Shown in pieces: positions 43,401 through 55,400 of a DNA stretch of 64,000 nucleotides. The stretch is from Owenia fusiformis. Taxonomy: Eukaryota; Annelida; Polychaeta; Sabellida; Oweniidae. The translations under genes and the position numbers were made by a program. The notes under the pieces are model-generated. The model did not search any database. It saw only the letters and a list, made by a program, of their open reading frames with translations, and was not told where the DNA came from. The stretch spans positions 34,831,000-34,894,999 of the forward strand of contig CAIIXF020000003.1 in the NCBI GenBank assembly GCA_903813345.2, written 5' to 3'. Position 1 is the first letter of the stretch, and each line of letters opens with the position of its first letter.

Positions 43401-46400
43401 CCTATTGAAAATGTAATTGGTATTAAAATTCTCAATATTTTATTTCAACAAATGCCTTGATCTCAGATAATACTTTCCCATGGATTTAAAAATCATCCCA
43501 GAACTAATTATAGGTAACACCATCGTGCACAAGCCGTCTGATTGCATTACTCGATAAAATAACATCCTTAGAAGTGAACAATCCAAACATCTGATAATAA
43601 TGTAGCTTAAGCCTCCCCTCCCGGTATCCATGCCCCGGATCCATGCCCACCTTGTTCAGTTGTATCCTTAAAATGTTGAACTACCTTTTGCATTCCTTCA
43701 GAGAAAATCGGTTAATTTCTGAATTTAACAGAAATTTAATTATACAATGTAGCACGGGGACTTACAATCATTACATACATGTAAACTTTCCTTGTAAAAT
43801 AATTTTATGCGGAAATTTAGAACAACTGGCTATAGAAATTAATCCATTTAACTATAACAAACGGATTAATATCAGTGAGAACTTAACTCATTTGCTAGAA
43901 TTGAATAATTAGGGATTAAAGTTTGGTATATTTCTCTGACATGTCAAAAGGTATTTTTGTAAGTTTGCTCTACGGCTACCATGCACAAAACTTATTAATT
44001 GATCTGTCAAATGAAACAGTTGCAATAAATGTGCCCGTTTCTTTATCGTTATTATCAAATTATCAATTGTGCGTACCAAATCTTTCAAATTTTGTGAATG
44101 TATTTGGGAATTGAAAACAAAGCAAGGTCCAATTCAAAATAGAAACAAGGGTATCTCTGATAAAATGCATAACAGAAAAACATGTATTGTGGAATATATT
44201 GTTTGCAAGTTTAACTCAGTAAAGTTACCTGAATATTTTATGTCCCCCAATTTCTTATAACACGATTGAGAAGAGACCGGGGCAATTCATCATATTACAG
44301 GCTCGTAGCCAGCTTTTGACTGGGGGAAGGGGGCTTTCAAAAAAAGATTCCCGGGTTTAGTCTCGTCATTCTCATATTATCAAGTTATCAAAAAATGATA
44401 TTTTGATTCACAAAACTGCACCGAAACATTGAAAAGTACACGAAGGCAACCACATTTGCAATCTATAGTTCTCAAAAAGCAGGGTTATTAAAAGCCAGTT
44501 TCAAACTGATGTTAAAAAGCAGGTTTTTGAAACCCAGTTCCTAAAATTCAAATTAGAATACTATCTTTCTTTTCTATTTAAACTTAAATCAATTTATTAT
44601 AAACAAACTATCCCGGGCAAACTATGACCAAGTGCATCGGGAATACAAAACTCCTGTAAATGAGTTATATAAATGAAATCAACACTGATTGAAACATAAA
44701 CAATATAAAATCTTCTTTCGATTCCATTAGCTGTCATATTTTTTTCTAAATACCGGCTTTACCGGGAGGAATTTAACATGGCCGGGCTTTAATTCAAGGC
44801 AAGAATCACTTATTAAGCGGATTAAAAGATGTGCAGATTTTAAATGCAATCCAAAACATGACCAAAAGAGTCTAGACTTCCATTTGCTTTGATCATGGGA
44901 AATGGAAAACAAAGCGGCGATTTGAAAAAGTAAACAATTGAATTCCTATGTACAATCCATGATTTAATACGAACGGTGGTAACAGGTTGTTAAATTATAA
45001 TACCTTCTCAGGAAGAATTAGGTTGCATTGACTCTAAAAGTAGAGATAACAAGTTCAGCGGAGTAGCCAGCTTTCCGGTGGGGGTGGGGGGCGATCTCCA
45101 TTAAAAACATGGGTTTGCACAAGTATTCTTTATTAGCAACTTATTTATTACTACAAGGAAGATCTCTCTTTTCCGGTGTGACTTAAAAGGTGTCGAAAAA
45201 TCACAATTATAGTAAAAATAGATTCTTTCGAAATCCATCCTGTAGTCGCTTATTATACACAGGTAAAGTCATATTCATAAAGAACTACGGTACTTACATT
45301 CTTTAGTTGTATTATTTTATCATGCTTAATAGAAAAATTCGCACAAATAGTCCGTTATTTATTTGTATGCTCAGTTATAAAATGAGCAGAGCAACTTAGA
45401 AATAGCTTAATATAGTCAGAAAGAGGCAATTATAATGTGTGACTATATTGCACACTTACAGAGTATTGCGTTTGCATATATTTGAGTATTCTTAACTCCA
45501 CGTATAATCAGTGCTTATTTGTGCTGTTTTACAAATAAAGAGGAGCAATACTTGAATATACAGAGTGTTCCATATATGCAGCGAGTATTGTCTCTGTACT
45601 GTCTCTGTTTATATGTGCTGAGTATTTTTGCTGATTACTGCACATTACAAGAGATTCTTACAAATAGACACTGCTTATAACAAAGCAATATTCTCTATTT
45701 CATATAGTGTATTTAATACCATTCTGATGAAAGACATTTATAGGCACCCTATACCATCCACTACCTAATACCATTCTGATCAGACATTATATGCACCCTA
45801 TAAAAATCTATAATAACTCAATTACTAGTGGACAGATTTGGTTTCCATTTAATATGCTGATGCCTAGGAACAAAGGAACTTTTATTCAAGAATAGATTTT
45901 CAAAATGGCCACCATTTTTTGCAAGAAAACATAATCTTTGATAACTCAAATACCAGTAAACGGATTTCATCCTGTATAATTATGCTGATGCATAGGGACA
46001 CAATTGCACTGTTCAAGAAAACATTTTCAAGATGGCGGCTGAATTTCAAAATGGCTGCCATTTTTTGTTAAAAAAGAAATATTCAATAACTCAAAAACAG
46101 TGAATGGATTTAGTTCAGATTTAATATTCTGAAGCCAAGGGACACTGTTGCTCTGTTCGACAATCAATTTTCAAGATGGCCGCCACTTTTCCCAAAAAAT
46201 GTAATCTTTCGTAACCCAAATACCAGTCAACGGATTTGGATTTGATTTTATATGCTGATGCCTAGGAACAAAGGAGATCTACTTTTTCAAGATGGCAGCT
46301 ATATTTTAAAATGGCCACCATTTTTTGTAAACAAGATTGTAGCTGTTTTTCAAAATGGCCACCATTTTTCGTAAACAATGTCATATTTTGTAACTCAAAT

Positions 46401-49400
46401 ACCAGTAAATTTTAGAAGCTGATAATGCTCTGTTCAAGATGGAATTTTCAAGTTGCCCTGTCCGAAAAAGAATGTTCAAGATGGCAGCTGAATTTCAAAA
46501 TGGCTGCCTTTTTTGTAAAAACCCTTATACCAGTGAACAGATTTGGTTCAAATTTTATATGCTGCTACCTAGGGACAAAGGAGATCTATTTTTTCAAAAT
46601 GGCAGCTATATTTTAAAATGGCCACCATTTTTGGTAAACAAGATGTTGGCTGTTTTTCAAAATGGCCACTATTTTTCATAAACAATGTCATCTTTGGTAA
46701 CTCAAATAGCAGTGAACGGATTGAATTTTAGAAGCTGATATGCTCTGTTCAAGATGGAATTTTCAAGATGGCCACTTTTATCAAAATGTGTTTTGTTTGG
46801 TGGTATTTGCTACTCCGTAGAGTTGCTGTTTTTCTAGTATGGTTCATATTTTCAGGTTCCTGTACCATTCCTTGTGATGTTGATTGTGCAGTTTGGACTG
46901 ATCATAGTAGACAGAGCCCTCTATTTGAGGAAACAAGTGTTTGCTAAATTCATCTTCCAAATAATCTGTGTCATTCTGGTCCATGCTTGGATGTTCTTCA
47001 TATTGCCTGCTGTCACAGAGAAGTAAGTAAAGATGCCACATTTGCACAATAACTCTAAGGTGTCAGGGTGACAGGTTGCAAATTTTGGTCACCCTGTACC
47101 AATAGATTTAATTACCATATATAGAAGTGCAAGTGTGCTCAAGCCATACACGAAATAACAAACTGAGTTTGTTTTAAGCACATGTATTACCTGAAATGTC
47201 TTAATTGATATTGTTTTGAACTTGCACCATCAAACATTTTGTACATGTACGCTGGTGCTCCACGCGATTACGCTGGTTACCGAAACGGTTCGTTTCGGTA
47301 ACAAATACGATTTTCCTTTTTTCCTTATTTCACACGTTGTAGGCAGAATTCCCACGACATTTTTATCACAAATGTATATCAGTATCATATGTTTAAAAAA
47401 TGTACATATTTGCGAAAAAATAGTTCAGAAAACAACAGAATCGTCGATTTAATTCCTCACTCCTCATTCCTCACAAGTTACAGAAATGGTATTTTGAAAA
47501 ACAGTTAAGATCTGCACTTTTAAACCATACCGTTTCTGTAACTTAAGTGAGGAATTAAATAGACGATTCTGTTGTCTTCTGAGCTATTTTTTCGCAAACA
47601 TGTAGATTTTCTAAAACATATGATACGGATACACGTTTGTGTGAAAAAATATCCTGGGGATTCTGCATACAACGCGTGAAATAAGGAAAAATGAAAAATC
47701 TTACCTTCGACGTTCCGACATTTTGTTACCGAAGCGGTTCGTTTCGGTAACCAGCATAATCGAGCGGATCACCAATGATGTAGTCATTTTCTACAGGAAC
47801 AATATTAAGCCAGTTTGTAGAGAGAGAAATAAAAAGAATTATTTTATCTTCAAACTGAACAATTTTTTTTACTTTGACTGTGTTAACATGTATTGACTTA
47901 TTTATACAGGCGTTTTACTGATAATGTTCCTGCTCAGTTGTGGTACTTCACGAAATGTGTCTACCTGGGACTCTCGTCATACCAAATAAGGTCAGGTTAT
48001 CCCACCCGCATCCTTGGTAACTTCCTCACCAAGAGCTATGGCTATATCAACCTCATCCTTTTCAAAGGGTAAGAATTTGTTTCTTTCTGTTTTTGGTGTC
48101 TGGTTATTTTTGAAGAGCTAATCTGCATCTTCTATATAATCAGGAGAACTCCTGATGGATATATATGGACACTAAATTCAAATTTCATCTAGGATTCCTC
48201 TATATAATCATGAGAACTCCTGATGGATATATATGGACACTAAATTCAAACTTCATCTAGGATTCCTCTATATAATCATGAGAACTCCTGATGGATATAT
48301 ATGGACACTAAATTCAAACTTCATCTAGGATTCCTCTATATAATCATGAGAACTCCTGATGGATATATATGGACACTAAATTCAAACTTCATCTAGGATT
48401 CCTCTATATAATCAGGAGAACTCCTGATGGATATATATGGACACTAAATTCAAACTTCATTTTAGATTCCTCTATATAATCAGGAGAACTCCTGATGGAT
48501 ATATATGGACACTAAGTTCAAACTTCATTTTAGATTCCTACTTATTCCATTCCTGCTAGAGTTGCGGGCTTTGATGGACTGGATGTGGACAGACACAACA
48601 CTTGCTTTAACAAGTTGGTTACAGATGGAGGACATTTACGCTAATATATTTGTGCTCAAGTGTAACAGAACTGCAGAGCAGGTAAGTACATGTACTGTTT
48701 GTATTCATACAATTGTTGATGTAGTGATTGGTGCAGTAAGCACATTTACTGTTTGTATTCATACAATTGTTGATGTAGTGATTGGTGCAGTAAGCACATG
48801 TACTGTTTGTATTCATACAATTGTTGGTGTAGTGATTGGTGCAGTAAGCACATTTACTGTTTGTATTCATACAATTGTTGATGTAGTGATTGGTGCAGTA
48901 ACTACATGTACTGTTTGTATTCATACAATTGTTGATGTAGTGATTGGTGCAGTAAGCACATTTACTGTTTGTATTCATACAATTGTTGATGTAGTGATTG
49001 GTGCAGTAACTACATGTACTGTTTGTATTCATACAATTGTTGATGGAGTGATTGGTGCAGTAAGCACATGTACTGTTTGTATTCATACAATTGTTGGTGT
49101 AGTGATTGGTGCAGTAAGCACATTTACTGTTTGTATTCATACAATTGTTGATGTAGTGATTGGTGCAGTAACTACATGTACTGTTTGTATTCATACAATT
49201 GTTGATGTAGTGATTGGTGCAGTAAGCACATGTACTGTTTGTATTCATACAATTGTTGATGTAGTGATTGGTGCAGTAAGCACATGAACTGTTTGTATTC
49301 AAACAATTGTTGGTGTAGTGATTGGTGCAGTAAGCACATACACTGTTTTGTATTCATACAATTGTTGATGTAGTGATTGGTGCAGTAACTACATGTACTG

Positions 49401-52400
49401 TTCGTATTCATACAATTGTTGATGTAGTGATTGGTGCAGTAACTACATGTACTGTTTGTATTCATACAATTGTTGATGTAGTGATTGGTGCAGTAACTAC
49501 ATGTACTGTTCGTATTCATACAATTGTTGATGTAGTGATTGGTGCAGTAAGCACATTTACTGTTTGTATTCATACAATTGTTGATGTAGTGATTGGTGCA
49601 GTAAGCACATGTACTGTTCGTATTCATACAATTGTTGGTGTAGTGATTGGTGCAGTAAGCACATTTACTGTTTGTATTCATACAATTGTTGGTGTAGTGA
49701 TTGGTGCAGTAACTACATGTACTGTTTGTATTCATACAATTGTTGGTGTAGTGATTGGTGCAGTAAGCACATGTACTGTTCGTATTCATACAATTGTTAG
49801 TGTAGGGATTGGTGCAGTAAGCACATGTACTGTTTGTATTCATACAATTGTTATCCCAATGAACGAAGTTTGTTAGGGATATAGTGAAGCCCTCCGTCCG
49901 TCCGTCCGTCTGTCCGTCAGTCCGTCAGTCAGTCAGTCAGTCAGTCCGTCTGTCCGGAAGATAACTCAAATACTAGTTGACAGATTTTCTTCATATTTAG
50001 TGGAAAGATGTATATTGGTGAATAGTTTTACGCAAAAAGATGGCCGCCGCTTTAAAAATGACGGGACTTTTTCGTAAAAATCATAAATTTTTCATTCTAA
50101 ACCAAAGTAATTAATATTATTGTTTGAAATTTTGGTAGTGTATTCACAACATTTATCTATTTCACATATATTCCATGTTTTTCATCCTGACCCCCAGGGG
50201 CCATGTATGGGGGGACAGGAAAACAGAAATTTTCGCTAATTTTTAGATCTTTCTGAAGTATAGCTTTATTATACTCAAATGAAAGGCAATTATGAGTAGA
50301 TTGCAAATATTGTATCTTTTTTCTGATTCGAGCCTCGTAAAATTCAAAATGGCCGTCTAATGTGCGATTACGCAATAATTTTTCGATCCCTTCAAAGTAT
50401 GGCTATATTATACTCAAATTGAAGGAATTTTGGAGTAGATCACAATTATGGTATTATTTTTCAGATTTGTACCTCAGAAAATTCAAAATGGCTGCTTTGC
50501 AGGAATTCGCAATTCTAAAATCTAATTTTTTCATTTTCAACCAAAGTAATGAGTATAATTGATTGGAATTCGGTAATTGATATTTTGTTCGTTGGGATTT
50601 GCTACTCCGCGGAGTTGCCGTTATCTAGTTGATGTAGTGATTGGTGAAGTTACTGAAAGATAAGTTGGCAATGAAGAAACTGATCACAAGAAAGTGACTG
50701 TAGAATGTTGTGCCTTATATGCCTTCAGAACTACCCCACACCTAGAGGTACGCCAAGGAAGGCCCTGGTGAAGTATGGATTTGGAGGCTTGCTCTTGTTC
50801 ATCATCATCTTTATCATCTGGTTTCCACTTCTGCTCTTCTCCTTTGCCAATACTGTCTACGTCCCCAACGCTCCCATAGATGTCTCTATACAGTTGTCCA
50901 TAGGTGGATTTCAGGTAAAAATATTTTGTTATAGTTAGCTTGTGTCATTGTATTGATTCATGACATTTCTGAAACAGATTGAATAAATAAAAGATGTTAT
51001 AGGTTAGTCAAGGATAACTGTGTAATTTATAATAAGGTGATAATTATATATCGAGAAATGTATCAGCACATTAAATTAAGTTTAGGTGAATAAAAGTGAT
51101 GCAAATGAGGCCAACATCATTATGATGCTTAAAATATTAAAAAAATAATATTTTGCTAGTTTTTTTCATTCATTTTGCCTTTTGATCTTTAAGTCATTTT
51201 GCCAGTTGATTTAATTATTTTGCCAGTTGATTTCATTATTTTGCCTGTTATTGTCATTCATTTTGCCAGTTCTTTTCTTTATTTTGCCAGTTGATTTCAT
51301 TTATTTTGTTCATTTTGCCTATAGTTTTCATTCAATTTGCCAGTTGTTTTCATTCAATTTGCCAGTTGTTTTCATTCATTTTGCAAATTGTTTTCATTCA
51401 TTTTGCCAGTTTTTTCTTTATTTTGCTCGCTGTTTTCATTCATTTTGCAATTGTTTTCATTTATTTTGCAAATTATTTGTATCCATTTTGCCAGCTGTTG
51501 TCATTTATTTTGCCAGTTCTTTTCTTTATTTTGTTCACTGTTTTATAATTCATTTTGCAATTGTTTTCATTCATTTTGCAAATTGTTTTCATTCATTTTG
51601 CAATATCCACCTATACTAAGTTTACATTATATTGTTCCTCTGCCCTGATTATGCAAATGAAGTAAATCTTACTAAGTGTATGTTTTTCAGCCTTTGTTTC
51701 ATATGAGTGCCCAGAATAACTTCCTTCAGCAGTATACCCCATATGAGTTCAACAAACTTAGAGATACATTTGCCAGAGATAAGGTAAGCAACAGTATACT
51801 GCATATGAGTTCAACAAACTTAGAGACACATTTGCCAGAGACAAGGTAAGCAACAGTATACTGCATATGAGTTCAACAAACTTAGAGATACATTTGCCAG
51901 AGATAAGGTAAGCAACAGTATACTGCATATGAATTGAACAAACTTAGAGATACATTTGCCAGAGACAAGGTAAGCAACAGTATACTGCATATGAGTTCAA
52001 CAAACTTAGAGACACATTTGCCAGAGACAAGGTAAGCAACAGTATACTGCATATGAGTTTAACAAACTTAGAGATACATTTGCCAGAGACAAGGTAAGCA
52101 ACAGTATACTGCATATGAGTTCAACAAACTTAGAGATACATTTGCCAGAGACAAGGTAAGCAACAGTATACTGCATATGAGTTCAACAAACTTAGAGATA
52201 CATTTGCCAGAGATAAGGTAAGCAACAGTATACTGCATATGAATTGAACAAACTTAGAGATACATTTGCCAGAGATAAGGTAAGCAGCAGTATACTGCAT
52301 ATGAATTGAACAAACTTAGAGATACATTTGCCAGAGATAAGGTAAGCAACAGTATACTGCATTTGAACTTTACAAACTAAGAGATACATTTGCCAGAGAT

Positions 52401-55400
52401 AAGGTAAGCAACAGTATACTACATATGAATTCAACAAACTTAGAGATACATTTGCCAGAGATAAGGTAAGCAACAGTATACTGCATTTGAACTCTACAAA
52501 CTTAGAGATACATTTGCCAGAGATAATGTAAGCAACAGTATACTGCATATGAATTCAACAAACTTAGAGATACATTTGCCAGAGATAAGGTAAGCAACAG
52601 TATACTGCATTTGAACTTTACAAACTTAGAGATACATTTGCCAGAGATAAGGTAAGCAACAGTATACTACATATGAATTCAACAAACTTAGAGATACATT
52701 TGCCAGAGATAAGGTAAGCAACAGTATACTGCATTTGAACTCTACAAACTTAGAGATACATTTGCCAGAGATAAGGTAAGCAACAGTATACTGCATATGA
52801 ATTCAACAAACTTAGAGATACATTTGCCAGAAATAAGGTAAGCAACAGTATACTGCATATGAATTGAACAAACTTAGAGATACATTTGCCAGAGATAAGG
52901 TAAGCAACAGTATACTGCATTTGAACTCTACAAACTTAGAGATACATTTGCCAGAGATGAGGTAAGCAACAGTATACTGCATATGAATTCAACAAACTTA
53001 GAGATACATTTGCCAGAGATAAGGTAAGCAACAGTATACTGCATATGAATTGAACAAACTTAGAGATACATTTGCCAGAGATAAGGTAAGCAACAGTATA
53101 CTGCATTTGAACTCTACAAACTTAGAGATACATTTGCCAGAGATAAGGTAAGCAACAGTATACTGCATATGAGTTCAACAAACTTAGAGATACATCTGCC
53201 AGAGATAAGGTAAGCAACAGTATACTGTGTATGATTTTAACAAACTTAGAGATACATCTGCCAGATATAATGTAAGCAATAGTATACTGTGTATGAATTC
53301 AACAAACTTAGAGATACAATTGCCAAATATAAGGTTAAGGACAGTATACTCCATATGATTTTACACCTACTTAATCTAAGACATTATGTGTTCTGGAAAA
53401 AAATATGAAATAGAATAAGCAAGCCTTAAAACGACGAAAATGCTGTGACTTGGACCTCCATACATGTATATGATTTGTACTTATAGCCTAAAACTGCTTC
53501 TAATCTAAATCTCCAAAAACAACAATACTTTCTTCTTAGTCTGCAGCATTCTAATAAATGAGTTCAGAAATGCAATTTATATTATGAATAGATCAAAATC
53601 AGTCATAACCCAAATAATGATCCATATAAATCATATACAAATCATATGTTCCTAGGGTGCAGTAGGTTTCTTATCCAGCTACAAACCTGAGGATACAATG
53701 CTGGCTAAATTAAATGGTGACTCTACAGCTGTCTGGGGAGTCAGCCCTCCAAGCTTGGAAGAACTTGGAGAAACAGTAAATCCTGCATTGAATCCAAGTC
53801 CTGTCATGTTAGATTTTTCTATACAAGTAACTAGGTATGTAAGATAAGCAGCATGAAATTGAAAATCAAGACAAACTTATGATTAAATAATTTGTGGAAT
53901 ATCAGTTATTTGAATAAAATATTTTACTGAAAGCCCAATTTTTGCATAACATTTGGTTGCATAATTACATGAATGTAACTCTATTGCAGTAACTCTATCA
54001 CAGTCAACTGTGAGTGAAAGACATAATTATTAACATGTAAATCTCTGGTAGAACGTTCTTAGCTTCTCTGTCATCTGATGGAAGATACCGCTTGGAGCAC
54101 CCCCTTGCTTATGTAGTACATGAACATCCATCTATTTTGCAGAGAGACAAAGCCAGGTGTGTCATCAGCTACTGTATCTAACCAATTCTCTAAGATAATG
54201 GACTTTAGTACGAGGGAGAAACTTGCAAAAATGTTAAACATGACAGCAAACTCTACTACTATTAAGGAGAAAATGTAAGAATAAAAGAAATTGCTTTTTA
54301 TGTCACCACCAAGGGTGAGATTATAGTAATAGTCATATTATTTTGAGACTTGCATTTGGTATCTGTGGTAAGTGATCAATGGCTAACTGTTACACTTTCA
54401 TTGCCATTTGTAATAATTTCAGGTGGTGACATTTTGTTATGTGAATGCCTGTTAACATTTCAGATTGAATTTATTTTAATACGAGTTATTTTGATTTCTA
54501 TGTTTTTTGTTAAAGGAAAAAATGATGATACCACACAACTTGAGTCATTTGGGTTTTTGTATTAATTAAATGAATTTTGGAGTCATAAAGATTTGATTGT
54601 TATTCATTTATGTTTTAATTTATTTATTTTAGGTTTCCAATAGTGTAAGTTATTGCTAGGTGGTGTTGGAATTATAAATAATGCATGCATGATTCATCAC
54701 AAATACATTGTTTATACCTTTCGCATTTTCTCTGACCAATTAGAATTCAGTATAGTGCAGGATAATGCACAGTGAGGTTTTTGCCCAATTTAATGTGCAG
54801 TTTATTAGCTTTTTAAAACCATGGTCAGAGCAATATCAGGTATATAATGGCAAATGATAAATCACATATTTGGGACAGAACTTTCTTCAAAAAAGGTCGC
54901 GGTAGGTTTTTGGTGTCTGTAACAAATTCTTAAAACTTCCAATAACTTAACAAATACTGTCTGACTGACTTCAGTTATTGTCAATATCATCTTTTTCAGA
55001 AGTTCGAATCTGACTTTACTTTTAATAGTTGACCTTCAATGACCTTCTCAAGGTAAAAAAAAGAAAAAAAAGGAATTTATTCAACTTGCTTCAAATTGAC
55101 CAATTTTTTTTTTAATTATCTACAGCTTCTCAGAAGTTCAAATCCGACTTTACATTTGAGATTTCACCTTCAATGACCATCTCACGGTAAAAAAAACGTC
55201 TTTTTAACTTGCCTCTGGAAAAAGAAGATTTGTTCAAGAAAGAATTTTCTAGATGGCGGCTGAATTTCAAAATGGCTTTGATAACTCTAATACTAGTTTA
55301 CGGATTTGGTTCAAATTTTATAAGCTGATGCCTAGAGACAAAGGAGTTGTGCCGAAGGAGAGATTTCAAAATGGCTGCTAAATATTAATTTTTCATAAGA

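Larger units (their letters stand above)
40383..45709. mobile_element. CACTA (EnSpm)-type DNA transposon, 5.3 kb, probably non-autonomous
   Basis: The left end is CACTGTATAAAATAACGAAT and the right end, read inward, is CACTATATGAAATAGAGAAT; both continue ATTGCTT. TAT flanks both ends (40380-40382, 45710-45712), the 3-bp duplication typical of CACTA elements. Subterminal regions (40430-40860 and 45400-45700) are rich in degenerate GCATATATGCAG and GAGTAT-TTGC repeats in inverted order. I see no recognisable transposase inside. Confidence 0.75.
25403..46855. other. 21.5-kb Piezo intron with nested gene and mobile elements
   Basis: It holds a minus-strand receptor-like gene (25690-28984), a 71-bp satellite, inverted-repeat elements (33461-34705), a LINE (36735-39180), a 5.3-kb CACTA-type element (40383-45709) and E-family repeats up to the acceptor. 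The stretches 28985-30120, 32760-33460 and 35440-36720 show no gene or clear repeat. Confidence 0.85.

Noticed and set aside
42828-44260. Transposase ORFs inside the CACTA-type element
   Set aside because: Frames are short, AT-rich and overlapping, with no transposase motif that I recognise.
48505-49876. Long open frames on both strands as separate genes
   Set aside because: They are by-products of a 54-bp repeat (multiple of three). Only 48534-48681 is exon.
49890-49955. (CCGT)n/(CAGT)n run as a regulatory site
   Set aside because: It is a microsatellite inside the E-family element.
51227-51648. Phe-rich membrane-like frames
   Set aside because: Three overlapping frames of the ATTTTGCCAGTTG repeat.
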